A stretch of DNA of 64,000 nt from Sphingopyxis sp. GW247-27LB (GTDB taxonomy: Bacteria > Pseudomonadota > Alphaproteobacteria > Sphingomonadales > Sphingomonadaceae): assembly GCF_002277025.1 (NCBI RefSeq), contig NZ_NIWD01000019.1, forward strand, positions 1-64,000. Reading direction: 5' to 3'. The notes below the pieces were generated by a model. It was not told the origin of the DNA. It worked only from the letters and a program-made list of their open reading frames with translations, and did not search any database. Made by a program: the position numbers and the translations under genes. Below, one piece after another: positions 17,617-26,841 of the stretch (position 1 is the stretch's first letter; every line of letters begins with the position of its first letter).

Positions 17617-19065
17617 TCAGGGCCGCAAACCTTGCGCCGACAAAGCGCGGGAGAAATTCAGGGATGCCGCCATCCCCGGCGCCATGCGCGTCTGCAGGGT
17701 GCTTTCGATCATCATCGCGCGATCGACGATCTCAAAGGTCCGCGTCACGCGCTGGTTCACCGTGCTTTCGCGCTCGAACAGCCGCTGGCGCACGCGCGCA
17801 AGCTGTTCGTTGAACTGGCGCAAATTTTCGGAATCGGCTTGATTGCTGTTGTTCGACTGGCCCGAGGCCACCTGATCGAGCATCCGCTGGACGATCGAGT
17901 TGAGCAGGTCGATCGCGGTGACTTCGGCGAGCGAGTTGAGCTCGCCCGGCGACAGGTTGAAGCCCGAGGCCGCCTGTACGGCAACAACCTTGTAAAGCGG
18001 GATGCTGGCAACGCCGAGGAGGTTCTTCTCTTCGGTCGTCAGTGCCGCATTGCTCCGCACCTTGTCGCTCATCGACTGGATCAACATTGCAACACGAGGC
18101 CGCAATGCCGTAGCCCCAAGCGCCGGGATCGTCCGCTTGCCCGGATTGAGGCACTTGTCGGTTTCGTCACAGCCGAGGACGTCGATCTCCTTGTCGCCGT
18201 CAAGCAGCGCATCGAGGATCGCGGGATCGCCCTCCCCCCTATAGATGATCGGGAGCGGGTCGTTGTCCGATGGACGCTTGCCCACGACGATCGTGCCCGT
18301 AAGCGTCATGACGAGCTCGCGCATCTGCCGATCCGAGCTTTCAAGCGGCGATTGCTTGATCATGTCCCAGGCGTAGTTTTTCGGGCCCGGGGTCATTGCC
18401 GCAAGCGCCAGGTCGGTATTCGAATTGATCGTCGACGATCGCTCGCCGCCATTACCGCATCCGCGACGCGACTTTGCCCAGTCGGAGAAGCGCCCTGCAG
18501 ACGTGCCGATCGACTGGCAAATTCGATCCTCCGCCGCGTCGACCTTCGGCCATACGGCGCCGACGGCCGCGGCGGCTGCCTCGCAGCTCTGCATGTTGAA
18601 CTGGTTCACTTTGTTGGCGATGTCCTGCATCTGGTCGATCACGCCGCCGATTTGCGGACTGATGCTGTCGATTGCGAGCTTGAAGGCAAAGCCGATGGCG
18701 TTATTCGCGATCGCCTTCAGGTTGGCGACGAATTCCGACATGTTGATGAAGGAGAAGGAGCCCGAGAAGATGTCGATGCCGCCGCAGCCAGCACGGACTT
18801 TCGGAAGCTGGATGTTGGCGGGATAGACGCTCTTTTGCGGGAACCGGGCCCATACGGAGCCGAGCGAGTAATAGCCCGCGGACTGGCCCTGATAGGCCGT
18901 CGCCCCGGTAGCATTAGCCGACGCGCCCATATCGTTGAAGAAGTCGCTCATCTCGTCGCCAACGCCCGCCTGTGCCGGCGCCGCGGCTACGGAAAGCGCA
19001 ATGATGCCAATCCCGATCCGGGAAACGGCCACGCGGATCCGCGCGATGAATTTGATGTCGACCAT
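17617..19065 (-). CDS. traH: TraH conjugal pilus assembly protein
   Basis: A 482-residue exported protein with an N-terminal hydrophobic segment ending AAPAQA, a likely signal peptide. The mature part matches F-type TraH: an early AGCGGIDIFSGSFSFIN block at about residue 90, then Cys-containing segments (QSCEAA, RRGCGNGG) and a helical C-terminal half that may be coiled. TraH belongs to the outer-membrane/periplasmic ring with TraF, TraW, TraU and TrbI and is needed for pilus extension. Its start overlaps the traF stop at 19065 by one base. Confidence 0.85.
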   Translation of the reverse strand: MVDIKFIARIRVAVSRIGIGIIALSVAAAPAQAGVGDEMSDFFNDMGASANATGATAYQGQSAGYYSLGSVWARFPQKSVYPANIQLPKVRAGCGGIDIFSGSFSFINMSEFVANLKAIANNAIGFAFKLAIDSISPQIGGVIDQMQDIANKVNQFNMQSCEAAAAAVGAVWPKVDAAEDRICQSIGTSAGRFSDWAKSRRGCGNGGERSSTINSNTDLALAAMTPGPKNYAWDMIKQSPLESSDRQMRELVMTLTGTIVVGKRPSDNDPLPIIYRGEGDPAILDALLDGDKEIDVLGCDETDKCLNPGKRTIPALGATALRPRVAMLIQSMSDKVRSNAALTTEEKNLLGVASIPLYKVVAVQAASGFNLSPGELNSLAEVTAIDLLNSIVQRMLDQVASGQSNNSNQADSENLRQFNEQLARVRQRLFERESTVNQRVTRTFEIVDRAMMIESTLQTRMAPGMAASLNFSRALSAQGLRP

Positions 19066-19898
19066 CAGAAGTCGCTCCCCACTTTGGTGCTCGTGAGCAT
19101 GAAAATGCGTTCGGTGATTTCGTCGGCCGACAAGATGCCGGTGCCGATCGGTATCGGGCGACGAGTCACGGTGTCATAGAGCACCAGCGTCGGGGTGGCC
19201 TTGGTGGTGAGGCCCATCTTGGCGTGCTGCCCGACGTCGACGACGTAATTCGGGAATTCGCGGTTCGGTCCGCCGTCCATCGAGACGGCAACGACATTGA
19301 AGCCGCTGTTCATCGAAAGCGATTTCAGAATGGGTGCAAAGATCTCGCACGCGCCACAGCTCTGCGCGTAGAAATAGAAGATCCCGTAGCGTTTCGAGAG
19401 ATTCCGGAGCGCCTGCTCCTGTTCAGCCTTGCGATTGTCGATCCAGGCGCGCTTGGCGAGCGTCGAAACGGGACGCTGAAGCGTATAGTCGAGCTCTGGG
19501 TTCTGCCACATCGACCGCTGCCAGACATCGGAGAACATCGAGGCCCGATCGAGCTGCTCGCGCTGGAAACGAATATAGGCTGTCACATTCACTTCCGACG
19601 GCTCGAGGATTGCCCGCGCCTTCAGCTCGTCGAGCTCCTTGGCGATCGCAGCCAGCCGTTCGCTCGCGGCTGTCGACGGCGGCGGCGGGGCATTCGGATT
19701 GGGTCGCGGTTTCGGTTTGTCGCAATAGAACCAAGTTCCGAGTTTGCGGGCGCCGCAGTAGAAGTCTTGGCTGGGAGAGGGCCTAGTCGCATCAGGAGAG
19801 CGATCTTCGACCGAAGATTGTGCTCGAATAGGTACGCCGGAAACGACGAGCAGTGCGCCGGCAAGAGCAATCGCGCTACGGATCGCCGTCTTCATCAT
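19065..19898 (-). CDS. traF: TraF thioredoxin-fold pilus assembly protein
   Basis: About 277 residues from the chosen start. The start MMKTAIRSAIALAG is preferred because it gives a normal Sec signal peptide (ending IRAQS) and has a GGAG ribosome site. The same frame is open back to 20069 (MIPSRRLSVLV) behind its own AGGAA site 5 nt after the traN stop, giving an optional 57-residue basic N-terminal extension. The C-terminal half is a thioredoxin fold with FYAQSCGACEIF. The CGAC pair suggests real redox activity; as I recall, F-plasmid TraF lacks such a pair. The context is a Cys-rich periplasmic complex (TraN, TraU, TraH). Confidence 0.8.
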   Translation of the reverse strand: MMKTAIRSAIALAGALLVVSGVPIRAQSSVEDRSPDATRPSPSQDFYCGARKLGTWFYCDKPKPRPNPNAPPPPSTAASERLAAIAKELDELKARAILEPSEVNVTAYIRFQREQLDRASMFSDVWQRSMWQNPELDYTLQRPVSTLAKRAWIDNRKAEQEQALRNLSKRYGIFYFYAQSCGACEIFAPILKSLSMNSGFNVVAVSMDGGPNREFPNYVVDVGQHAKMGLTTKATPTLVLYDTVTRRPIPIGTGILSADEITERIFMLTSTKVGSDF

Positions 19899-20073
19899 TC
19901 TTCTCCGTTTTGAAAGGCTGCTTTGCCGCGATCGCAGCGCCGCCTTGGCGAGCGACGATTTGTGCATTTCGAGAACTTCGCGCCCGAGCGGGGTTGTCTG
20001 AACCTCGCGCTCCTCGCCTATGTGATCCACCGCTCTGACGAGGACCGAAAGCCGTCGGGATGGAATCATCTCG

Positions 20074-23000
20074 TCAATTTCCTCCCGGTCCATGCTGCTT
20101 ATAATAGGCATCGATCTTCGCCTGGATGTCGCTCGCCATCTGCGCTTCATCGGGAAGCTTCACGGCTTCGAGGAAGTCCGCATAGATGTCGGAGAAATCC
20201 ATCTTGCTGAGGTCGAGGCGCGAGAATTCGTCGACCGTGAAACCGGCGCATTGTCCTTCCTTGGGCTTCCCCCACGGCTTGTTGATTTGCGGCCGCCCCT
20301 GCTCCTGCAGGATCCGCGTCAACTTCGATTCAAAGCAACAATAGGCCTTCCGCTTCGTCTGGCAGACGCCGAGGAAGCTCGATGAACAATAGCTGCCGAT
20401 CGAGACGCAAAGACCGAGGCGATCCTTTACGTCGAGCTGCTTTTCTTCATTCGAGCAAAGGAACGTGGTGAGAAACTGGGTGGCGACGCCTGCGAGCGCT
20501 GCAGGTCCGCCACTGAGCCCCGCCCAGGCGGCCGCCGCGGCGACGCCGCCGGAGAACAGGCCCGACACCTTACCAGCGCAGCAGTTGACCAAACCGAATA
20601 CGGGCTTGTGACACGTCTCGCGCGTGCCCTTGAAAAGCCCCATCGTATCGGGATCGAATTCCTTGCCGACCTGATCGATCGCGCCCATCGCAACGAGCGC
20701 ATCCTTGAATTCGTTCGAGGCTTCCTCCTCGATCTCGCTGCAGCTCCCGTTGATGCAATACATCGACCCGCCGCAGACATATTCCTTCACATCGGTCGGC
20801 GGAGAATTCGGAATCGGGCATTTGAAGGTGCGCTCGGTGACCTTGCAGGGGCCGTTCGGCTCCTCATCAAGGCACGTGTCCCGCACGTGACTGCATTTGG
20901 GATTTGACTCGAGCTCGGCGCACTCGCTCTGCCCCGCGCTCTCGCCGTAGCAGGTGCCATTCTGTTCGGTGGCGCCGGGCGGGCAGACCATCGTGACCCT
21001 CGCCGGCAGCGAGAGGGTCATTGAACAGGTCGTACCCGACAGCGTGTAATTCGCCGGGCAGCTATAGTTGGGCTGCGCCGGATAGGTCTTGGTGCAGGTC
21101 GTGCCCGAAAGGGTGAAGTCGGTCGGGCAGCTATAATTCGGGGTCGCAGGCTGCGTTTCCGTCTTGCTGCACATGTTGCCGCTGAGGCTGTACCCAGACG
21201 GGCAGGAATAGATCGGCGTCGCCGGCTGCGAGAGGACCGACTTGCACTTGTCCCCCTGAACTTCCCATCCGGTCGGACAGCTATATGTCACCTCCGCAGG
21301 CTGCGCGAGGTCGATCGTGCAAACCGAACCGGACAGCGAGCCGCCATTGGGGCAGCTATAGGTAACCGGCGCGCTCGTCTCATCGGTCCGCGAGCACGTC
21401 GTTCCCGAAAGATTATAGCCAGACGGGCAATAATAGACCGGGGTAGCAGACGTCGACGTGACGATCGTGCACGTCGTACCGTTGAGCGTGCCGCCACTCG
21501 GGCAAGTATGCGTGACCGTCGCCGGCAGCGAGCTGCTCGTATTACAGATGCTTCCGGCGAGCGTGCCGCCACTCGGACAGCTGTAAGTGACCGTCGCTGG
21601 GCTGCTCGAGCTCGTCTGGCACTGCGTGCCGTTAAGCGTCCCTCCGTTCGGACAGCTATAGCTTACGGTCCCCGGCGTCGCGGTCACCATCGTGCACATC
21701 GATCCCTCGACGACATAAGCGCCAGGGCAGGTATAATTGACCTTCGGGTGGAAGAAGCACTTCGTCCCGCTGTAACCCTGCGCTTTTCCTTCCTTATAGA
21801 AGCCGGTCCAGGTAGTCGGGCAGGTCTTGCCCGTCTTGGCGAAGCCGCAGTAGGGCGCATTTTCGAAGGTATAGAGATCCATCGGCAACGCCCAGCCACT
21901 GCACTGATAGACCGGCGTCCCCGGCGTCTGAGTCGTCGTCATGCAGTTGGTGCCGTTCGGCGTACCCCCGTTCGGGCAGCTATAGCTCGCTGTTGCGGCA
22001 TAGCTCCCGGAGGTAACGCATTCGGTGCCCTGCAGCGTACCGCCGTTCGGACAGCTATAATTGGGTGTCGCGCCATAGCTTCCGGTTGCCGTGCAAGTCG
22101 TTCCGACGAGGGTATAGCCTGATGGACAGCTATAATTCGGAATCGCCGTATAGGTCCCGGTCTGGGTGCAGGTCGTGCCATTCAGATCGTAACCGGCAGG
22201 GCAGGTATAATCGACGTCAGCCGGCTGCGAGAGCGTGCGCGAACAGGTGGTGCCCGAAAGATTATACCCGGCGGGACAGCTATAGCTTGCCGTGGCGGCA
22301 TAGGTCGATTTCGAGCGACAGGTTGTCCCTTCAAGGACGTAACCGGTGGGGCAGTTATAGTTCGGCGTCGCCGACTGCTCGAGCGTCCGCACGCAGCGAT
22401 CGCCTTCGAGCATATAGTCAGCCGGGCAGCTATAGCCGGTAATCACCGCGGGCTCAGTCGTCGTGCGCGTGCAGTTCGTGCCCTGCAGGGTGAACCCGGC
22501 GGGGCAACTGTGGCTGGATACCGAAGCGGGCTGAGTCACGACGCATGTCGTTCCCTGCAGCACACCGCCGTCGGGGCACGTATAGGTAACGTCCGCAGGC
22601 TGGGTCAGCGTCTTCGTGCAGGTCCGACCGACAAGGGTATAGCCATCGGGGCAGCTCAGCTCCTCGACGCGATCGGGCGTCGTGACGGTGACGCCAACGT
22701 CGCACGTCGCGTCATAATAGTCCTGCTTCTCACCAACCTTTACTTCCTCGCAAGTGCCAGGCGTGTTGCTGATGTTCTCGCCGAGCTCGGAGCTCCCGGC
22801 GTTCTGATTGATCTCCTCGCCCTTCTTCATGATGTCTTCGAACGACGAAGGATCAACGGTCGCGCGATTGGCGTCCGCGCCCATCATGAATTCCCAGGCT
22901 TCGTTACCGACCGCATTGCCGCCCGCGGAATTGAGCGCCCCATCGTCGGTGCCGAAAAGGCTCGAAAGATCGCTCGGCGCCGTCGAATAGCCCGGAATGA

Positions 23001-23259
23001 CGTCGCCGGTGACTTCCTGATCGGGAATCGAGGCGGCTCCCTCTTTCCCTGATTTGGCGAACGCTTCGCCATCCTTGCCGGCAGCCGAAATCTCTCCGGA
23101 TGGCTGCGATGTTTGCGCCTGAACAACCGGGATAGGACCGACCACCATGGCGACCGCCGCGACGATCGCGACGAGTGAACGGCCCAAGCGCCGAACGCCG
23201 GCGCCAGCGACGCCTTCAGGTTCGATCGAAGTTGCTGGTCCAGAGCTGGCGTCGATCAT
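20074..23259 (-). CDS. traN: TraN mating-pair stabilisation protein with an expanded Cys-rich repeat array
   Basis: A 1061-residue outer-membrane protein, much longer than F-plasmid TraN (about 600). An N-terminal signal-like hydrophobic segment (SLVAIVAAVAMVVG) ends at VVQAQ. Residues ~200-775 are about 21 copies of a ~25-residue Cys motif, listed separately, interrupted once near the middle by a ~55-residue insert (about 440-495). The C-terminal part (from about 790) has the Cys spacing typical of TraN (CLDEEPNGPC, FGLVNCCAGKVSG, YCCFESKLTRIL). TraN contacts recipient surface receptors and stabilises donor-recipient pairs. Its ATG overlaps the trbC stop by 4 nt (23256-23259). Confidence 0.85.
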   Translation of the reverse strand: MIDASSGPATSIEPEGVAGAGVRRLGRSLVAIVAAVAMVVGPIPVVQAQTSQPSGEISAAGKDGEAFAKSGKEGAASIPDQEVTGDVIPGYSTAPSDLSSLFGTDDGALNSAGGNAVGNEAWEFMMGADANRATVDPSSFEDIMKKGEEINQNAGSSELGENISNTPGTCEEVKVGEKQDYYDATCDVGVTVTTPDRVEELSCPDGYTLVGRTCTKTLTQPADVTYTCPDGGVLQGTTCVVTQPASVSSHSCPAGFTLQGTNCTRTTTEPAVITGYSCPADYMLEGDRCVRTLEQSATPNYNCPTGYVLEGTTCRSKSTYAATASYSCPAGYNLSGTTCSRTLSQPADVDYTCPAGYDLNGTTCTQTGTYTAIPNYSCPSGYTLVGTTCTATGSYGATPNYSCPNGGTLQGTECVTSGSYAATASYSCPNGGTPNGTNCMTTTQTPGTPVYQCSGWALPMDLYTFENAPYCGFAKTGKTCPTTWTGFYKEGKAQGYSGTKCFFHPKVNYTCPGAYVVEGSMCTMVTATPGTVSYSCPNGGTLNGTQCQTSSSSPATVTYSCPSGGTLAGSICNTSSSLPATVTHTCPSGGTLNGTTCTIVTSTSATPVYYCPSGYNLSGTTCSRTDETSAPVTYSCPNGGSLSGSVCTIDLAQPAEVTYSCPTGWEVQGDKCKSVLSQPATPIYSCPSGYSLSGNMCSKTETQPATPNYSCPTDFTLSGTTCTKTYPAQPNYSCPANYTLSGTTCSMTLSLPARVTMVCPPGATEQNGTCYGESAGQSECAELESNPKCSHVRDTCLDEEPNGPCKVTERTFKCPIPNSPPTDVKEYVCGGSMYCINGSCSEIEEEASNEFKDALVAMGAIDQVGKEFDPDTMGLFKGTRETCHKPVFGLVNCCAGKVSGLFSGGVAAAAAWAGLSGGPAALAGVATQFLTTFLCSNEEKQLDVKDRLGLCVSIGSYCSSSFLGVCQTKRKAYCCFESKLTRILQEQGRPQINKPWGKPKEGQCAGFTVDEFSRLDLSKMDFSDIYADFLEAVKLPDEAQMASDIQAKIDAYYKQHGPGGN
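20930..22665 (-). repeat. About 21 tandem ~75-bp repeats coding CP-x(n)-G-T-x-C units in TraN
   Basis: Each unit reads roughly YSCPxGYxLxGTTC followed by a ~10-residue Thr/Ser/Pro-rich linker, with two Cys per unit. I count 10 units before the central insert (about 21720-21900) and 11 after it; the last is degenerate (MVCPPGATEQNGTC). Units differ in sequence, so this is an old array under selection rather than a fresh slippage product, although some neighbours share DNA blocks that could recombine. Two Cys per unit suggest a chain of small disulfide-knotted modules outside the cell. Confidence 0.85.
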
Positions 23260-24014
23260 GACCCCTGCCCTTTTTTCAGGCGCGCCAGCGCTTGGCCCGC
23301 GATCGCCGAACCGGGGCCACGACCGTCGACGAATGTCTCGAGTGCATATTCGAGCGGCACATTGCCGCTCATCCGATCATAGGGCGGCACGGACGTCCGG
23401 CAGTTGAACCCGTCACAAAGTTCGAATTCCGATGTCACGACGACGATCGCCGGCACCGCCGTCACGTCGAATGCGCGAAACAATCGCGGATCGATGCCGA
23501 TGCTGCCGTAAGCATCCTGGTTGTCGACAACCTTCATGATCCCCTGTTGAAACGCCTTCATGGAATTCCCGGGGAAACCATTAAACACGACAGTGCCGCC
23601 TGCTTTCGCCGTATCGCGAATGAGCTGCTTCAGGCTTTGCTCCGGCATCGACAGCGATGCGAAAACGATGAGCTGAGGCGCGCCCTTGTCGCTGGCCTCA
23701 AGCTCTTTGGAGGCGGCCAGCATCTCGTCGAAATCTATCGCCCCGGTTGGCGCTCCCCCGAGCACAGCCTTATTCTCGCTGAGGTTGCGGTTCCCGCCGT
23801 CGGCCGCCTCGCGCGCATCGGCGCGCATTTCATCACCCCGGCGCGCCACTTCGCGGATGAGCGCCTCCGCGTCGGGATCGGCCGCTTCACCGCGGCTCAG
23901 GATATGCTGAATATCGAGGCCATCGACATTCTGCGCCAGCGCGATGCTGCCGCCGCAAGCCGCCAGCAGCACGGCCGCGGAAACAAATTTCCCTTTTCTG
24001 GAAAGGTTTTTCAA
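23256..24014 (-). CDS. trbC: TrbC F-type pilus assembly protein
   Basis: About 252 residues from a TTG start at 24014 whose last bases overlap the traU stop (TTGA). This start gives a clean signal peptide (KNLSRKGKFVSAAVLLAACGG, cut near IALAQ). The C-terminal ~150 residues match F-type TrbC: PQLIVFASLSMPEQSL, AGGTVVFNGFPGNSM and a cis-Pro-type loop in DVTAVPAIVV, i.e. a thioredoxin-like fold without a CxxC. TrbC is periplasmic and acts with TraW in pilin assembly. Reading further upstream in this frame only yields sequence antiparallel to traU codons, so longer starts are rejected. Confidence 0.8.
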   Translation of the reverse strand: MKNLSRKGKFVSAAVLLAACGGSIALAQNVDGLDIQHILSRGEAADPDAEALIREVARRGDEMRADAREAADGGNRNLSENKAVLGGAPTGAIDFDEMLAASKELEASDKGAPQLIVFASLSMPEQSLKQLIRDTAKAGGTVVFNGFPGNSMKAFQQGIMKVVDNQDAYGSIGIDPRLFRAFDVTAVPAIVVVTSEFELCDGFNCRTSVPPYDRMSGNVPLEYALETFVDGRGPGSAIAGQALARLKKGQGS

Positions 24015-25075
24015 AGGACGCAGCAATTTCGCTTCCTCCACACGAGATAGCCCATGTCTTCGCCAACGGCGGGATAGGTGTTGCCGGAACCCGGCTTCAT
24101 GTCGGAGGCGCCGATCGGCGGGCACGCCCAGCGGCCCTTGACCATCGGCGACGGCACCGTGGCCTGGAAGCGATATTGCTGCTTCTTCATGATCGGCATG
24201 ATGTATTTGCCGCAGAGGCCTTTCTTGCCCATCGTGCCCCAGGCAATGCCTTGCCGGTGAAGCTTGAAGGCGAAGCGCGAGAGGGCCAGCCGGCTCGACT
24301 GGACGTGGCCGATGTGCCCCGAGATGTTTCCGTTCATCGGGTACATTGGCCCTAGGCAGCCCGCGCACCAGAAGAGCGGATCGAGCGGCAGCTTGCCGGT
24401 GGCGGCACCGCAGTCCGCCGCGCACGCCGTCTGCGCGAGCGGATTGGCGAAGAGCGCCACTTCCGGATTGATCAGCGCTGTCAGCGTATCATCCTGCCAG
24501 AGCGGGTCGATTTCAGTGACATAGGCGATGTCGAACGACGACTGCTCGAGGCAGGCCATGTCCGTCAAAATCTCCATCCAGTAGAGGAGCGGATAGACGT
24601 ACCAATGGACATGCCATTTCGCGCCGCGATCGTGACCGTCGACACTATCGGCCGCGCGGCCGTGCCCAATGTTGAATCCCGGCGAGATCTTCTTGCCGCC
24701 GAGGCTGGCGAAGCACCACGGCTTCATTGTGACGTCCGCGAGCCTCACCGGCTCCCAAAAACCCATCGCAACGCCGATGCGCGGAAGCGGCGAGCCGCAA
24801 GCGCAGATCGGCAGATCGGGATTGTCGGTGTCGGGCCGATCGGACGGAAAAATCTTCAGCCCGCCAACCGAAAGGGGAAAGAGGCAAGACCAGCACACGT
24901 CGGTCACGGGGTTCACGAACTTGCCCGTGCACTTCCCTGGCGTGCCATCGATGCCGGCAGCGCTGGCAATAGCCGGCGCCGCCATTGCCACACCAGCGGC
25001 CGCGAGCGTCATGAACGCGGCCGACCGAAGTCGCCGCAGGCCCGACCGGAGCGAGGTGCGAATAAGGCCGATCAT
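24011..25075 (-). CDS. traU: TraU conjugal transfer protein
   Basis: A 354-residue exported protein with a signal segment (AAFMTLAAAGVAMAAPAIASA) and many Cys in the mature part, e.g. CTGKFVNPVTDVCWSCLFPL, ICACGSPLP, CAADCGAATG, WCAGCLGPMYP and a C-terminal RNCCVL. This matches TraU, a periplasmic protein needed for DNA transfer. The Cys density implies a need for the disulfide enzymes in this operon. It overlaps traW upstream by 4 nt (25072-25075) and trbC downstream by 4 nt. Confidence 0.88.
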   Translation of the reverse strand: MIGLIRTSLRSGLRRLRSAAFMTLAAAGVAMAAPAIASAAGIDGTPGKCTGKFVNPVTDVCWSCLFPLSVGGLKIFPSDRPDTDNPDLPICACGSPLPRIGVAMGFWEPVRLADVTMKPWCFASLGGKKISPGFNIGHGRAADSVDGHDRGAKWHVHWYVYPLLYWMEILTDMACLEQSSFDIAYVTEIDPLWQDDTLTALINPEVALFANPLAQTACAADCGAATGKLPLDPLFWCAGCLGPMYPMNGNISGHIGHVQSSRLALSRFAFKLHRQGIAWGTMGKKGLCGKYIMPIMKKQQYRFQATVPSPMVKGRWACPPIGASDMKPGSGNTYPAVGEDMGYLVWRKRNCCVL

Positions 25076-25722
25076 TTCCGCCCGACCCCGAGCGGAATTT
25101 CGGAAACCTTCATCGTCCTGCCATTCGGTTCCACGACCGCCGGCACCGCGCGGATCCCGAACCGCCCGACAAGAAATCCGCCCTGGTCGAAATAGAAGCG
25201 GCGCTGATGCAAGGTCATCGCGTCGAGCGGAGCGCCCTTCACCATGATGAGCTTCGCGGACTGATCATCGAACCGGCGCAAGGCCCAGCTCATTTGATCC
25301 TTGTCGTCGCCGTCGATGAAGACGAGCTTCTGGCGCACGGTCACGAAATCGAGCGGATTCACCCGCTGGCCCGCGCGGGCGATCACATTGCCCTTGTGAT
25401 CGAGAATGTCCTGTTCAACGCGCATCGCCGGATCGAAGATCCAGCTCCGATCGCGCACCGCGAGGCTTATACCGGCGACGGGGCGTGGCCGACGAACACC
25501 GGCTTCGGTTTTGCGGGTCAACTCGGCATTCATCCGCTCGATGCCGCCGCTTGCTTCCAGCGTTCGAAGCTTCTGCTCGATAGTCCGCAGAAGATCCGGC
25601 TCGGAGATCCGGAATACGGCGCCCTGCTGACCATAATCCTTGGCGCTGGCGATCGGCGCCATGCCGATGATCGCCATTGCCACGACGAACGAAAGAGCCA
25701 CGCGGTTCACAGCAACGACCAC
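25072..25722 (-). CDS. traW: TraW pilus assembly protein
   Basis: A 216-residue exported protein with an N-terminal signal (LSFVVAMAIIGMAPIASA, then KDYGQQG). It carries the TraW block YGQQGAVFRISEPDLL, then DPAMRVEQDILDHKGNVIARAGQRVNPLD and FIDGDD, typical of the family; the C-terminus (GRFGIRAVPAVVE) resembles a thioredoxin-like cis-Pro loop. TraW works with TrbC in the periplasm during pilus assembly. Its start lies 16 nt inside the 3' end of the upstream signal-peptidase-like gene. Confidence 0.87.
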   Translation of the reverse strand: MVVAVNRVALSFVVAMAIIGMAPIASAKDYGQQGAVFRISEPDLLRTIEQKLRTLEASGGIERMNAELTRKTEAGVRRPRPVAGISLAVRDRSWIFDPAMRVEQDILDHKGNVIARAGQRVNPLDFVTVRQKLVFIDGDDKDQMSWALRRFDDQSAKLIMVKGAPLDAMTLHQRRFYFDQGGFLVGRFGIRAVPAVVEPNGRTMKVSEIPLGVGRK

Positions 25723-26255
25723 TTCGATACGCCGACAATCTGCCTGGCGCAGACAAACCCGATTGCAGCATAACGGCTGTCAAATCCGTCAGGATGGGGA
25801 CTACCCATATAATAGCAGTCGTTCGGGATCACGCCTGTCGGCCCGGGCTCCAGTTCTTCGCCGGCAGACGACACGGGCTTGAGCTTTGCGACCAGCTGTT
25901 CCGACGGAGCTTCGTTGCCGGCGCCGGCGGCCCAGCTCACAACCACATCCGCTCCGCGATGCGTCACAATATCACCGGGCAGACCATAAACGATCTTGCC
26001 GAACACGGGCGGCTCGGCTCCAAAATGGGCATGGACGAGGGCATTGGACGGCGGCGCAAAAAACGCCACTTCGCCGCGCTTCACAGCCTTCCCGCGCTCG
26101 AAATAATAGGCCCAGTTCGGCAAGGAGGGCGAACGATTAATGAAGAACCCATGGCTCTGCGCGTAGGCGTCGAGCGACAACCACGCGCTCGTTCCTGCTA
26201 CCAGGCCGACAGCAAACAGCGAATTTCGCAGCATGGGCGAGCGAATGCGTCCCAT
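25707..26255 (-). CDS. trhF: S26-type signal peptidase of the transfer system (TrhF-like)
   Basis: About 182 residues from ATG 26255, which lies 4 nt after the trbI stop. A longer frame to 26294 overlaps trbI and is less likely. One N-terminal membrane helix (NSLFAVGLVAGTSAWLSL) is followed by FINRSPSLPNWAYY with the presumed nucleophile Ser, then GKIVYGLPGDIV supplying the general-base Lys, and GVIPNDCYYMGS, matching LepB/TraF-type peptidases. In TrhF-containing conjugation systems this enzyme is thought to process the pilin or other exported subunits. It overlaps traW by 16 nt. Confidence 0.78.
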   Translation of the reverse strand: MGRIRSPMLRNSLFAVGLVAGTSAWLSLDAYAQSHGFFINRSPSLPNWAYYFERGKAVKRGEVAFFAPPSNALVHAHFGAEPPVFGKIVYGLPGDIVTHRGADVVVSWAAGAGNEAPSEQLVAKLKPVSSAGEELEPGPTGVIPNDCYYMGSPHPDGFDSRYAAIGFVCARQIVGVSKWSLL

Positions 26256-26259
26256 GATC

Positions 26260-26841
26260 TCACTGCCCGCCGCCGGGCAGCAGACCGCCGCCACCGAACA
26301 CCGGATTCGCCGCTGGCGGCGCCTGCACCGGCGCTGTCGGCATCATTCCGGGCATCGCCGGTGCAGGCGCCGGCGCAGCGGTCGCTACGCGCGGCGGCGG
26401 GTTGCGCTTGATGAACTCGCCGACCGCCGCGCGGATCTCCGGTGTGATGTCGGGCATCGAGGCCGCTACAACTGCCTCGCTCACGACGATCGTCTCGCCG
26501 GCGGCCGCGCGCTCCTGAAGGGTGCGCTGCATGGCGGCCATGAAATGGCGCGTATCGGAATCAACCTGCTCGGGGCTCGCGCCCGATCGGGCCTCCGCCA
26601 TGATGAAATCATTCGCCATCCCGGCGAGGCTGATCGACACGATCCGTCGTTCCTTCAGGATCATGAGCTCGCGCGTGGCCCATCCACCCCAGAGCAGTGC
26701 CGCGACAAGGGCGGTGCCGCCCGCAATTTGCCCCCATGAGAAGCCGGCGAAACCGCGGCGACGGGAAGGGGGCGCCGCCGCGGCCTCAGTCGGAGGAACG
26801 AGCGGTTCCCCGCCGATGGTCAAAGCCAGTTGCTCAGTCAT
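26260..26841 (-). CDS. trbI: TrbI F-type conjugation protein
   Basis: A 193-residue bitopic protein. The cytosolic N-terminus is Pro/Ala/Arg-rich, a membrane helix spans about 39-57 (IAGGTALVAALLWGGW), and a helical periplasmic part follows (KERRIVSISLAGMANDFI). The tail is low-complexity Pro/Ala/Gly (about 155-193). This matches F-type TrbI, an inner-membrane protein affecting pilus extension and retraction. It overlaps the upstream small membrane gene by 8 nt. Confidence 0.75.
   Translation of the reverse strand: MTEQLALTIGGEPLVPPTEAAAAPPSRRRGFAGFSWGQIAGGTALVAALLWGGWATRELMILKERRIVSISLAGMANDFIMAEARSGASPEQVDSDTRHFMAAMQRTLQERAAAGETIVVSEAVVAASMPDITPEIRAAVGEFIKRNPPPRVATAAPAPAPAMPGMMPTAPVQAPPAANPVFGGGGLLPGGGQ

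Noticed and set aside
17632-19179. 515-codon plus-strand frame opposite traH
   Set aside because: Shadow of TraH; Arg/Leu-rich composition without family features.
20930-22665. Regular ~75-bp repeats that could be mistaken for a CRISPR array
   Set aside because: The units are in frame, differ in sequence, code for Cys modules of TraN, and have no constant repeat with unique spacers.
24015-24425. Longer trbC start reaching 24425
   Set aside because: The extra codons are antiparallel shadow of traU and would remove the signal peptide; the TTG at 24014 overlapping the traU stop fits better.
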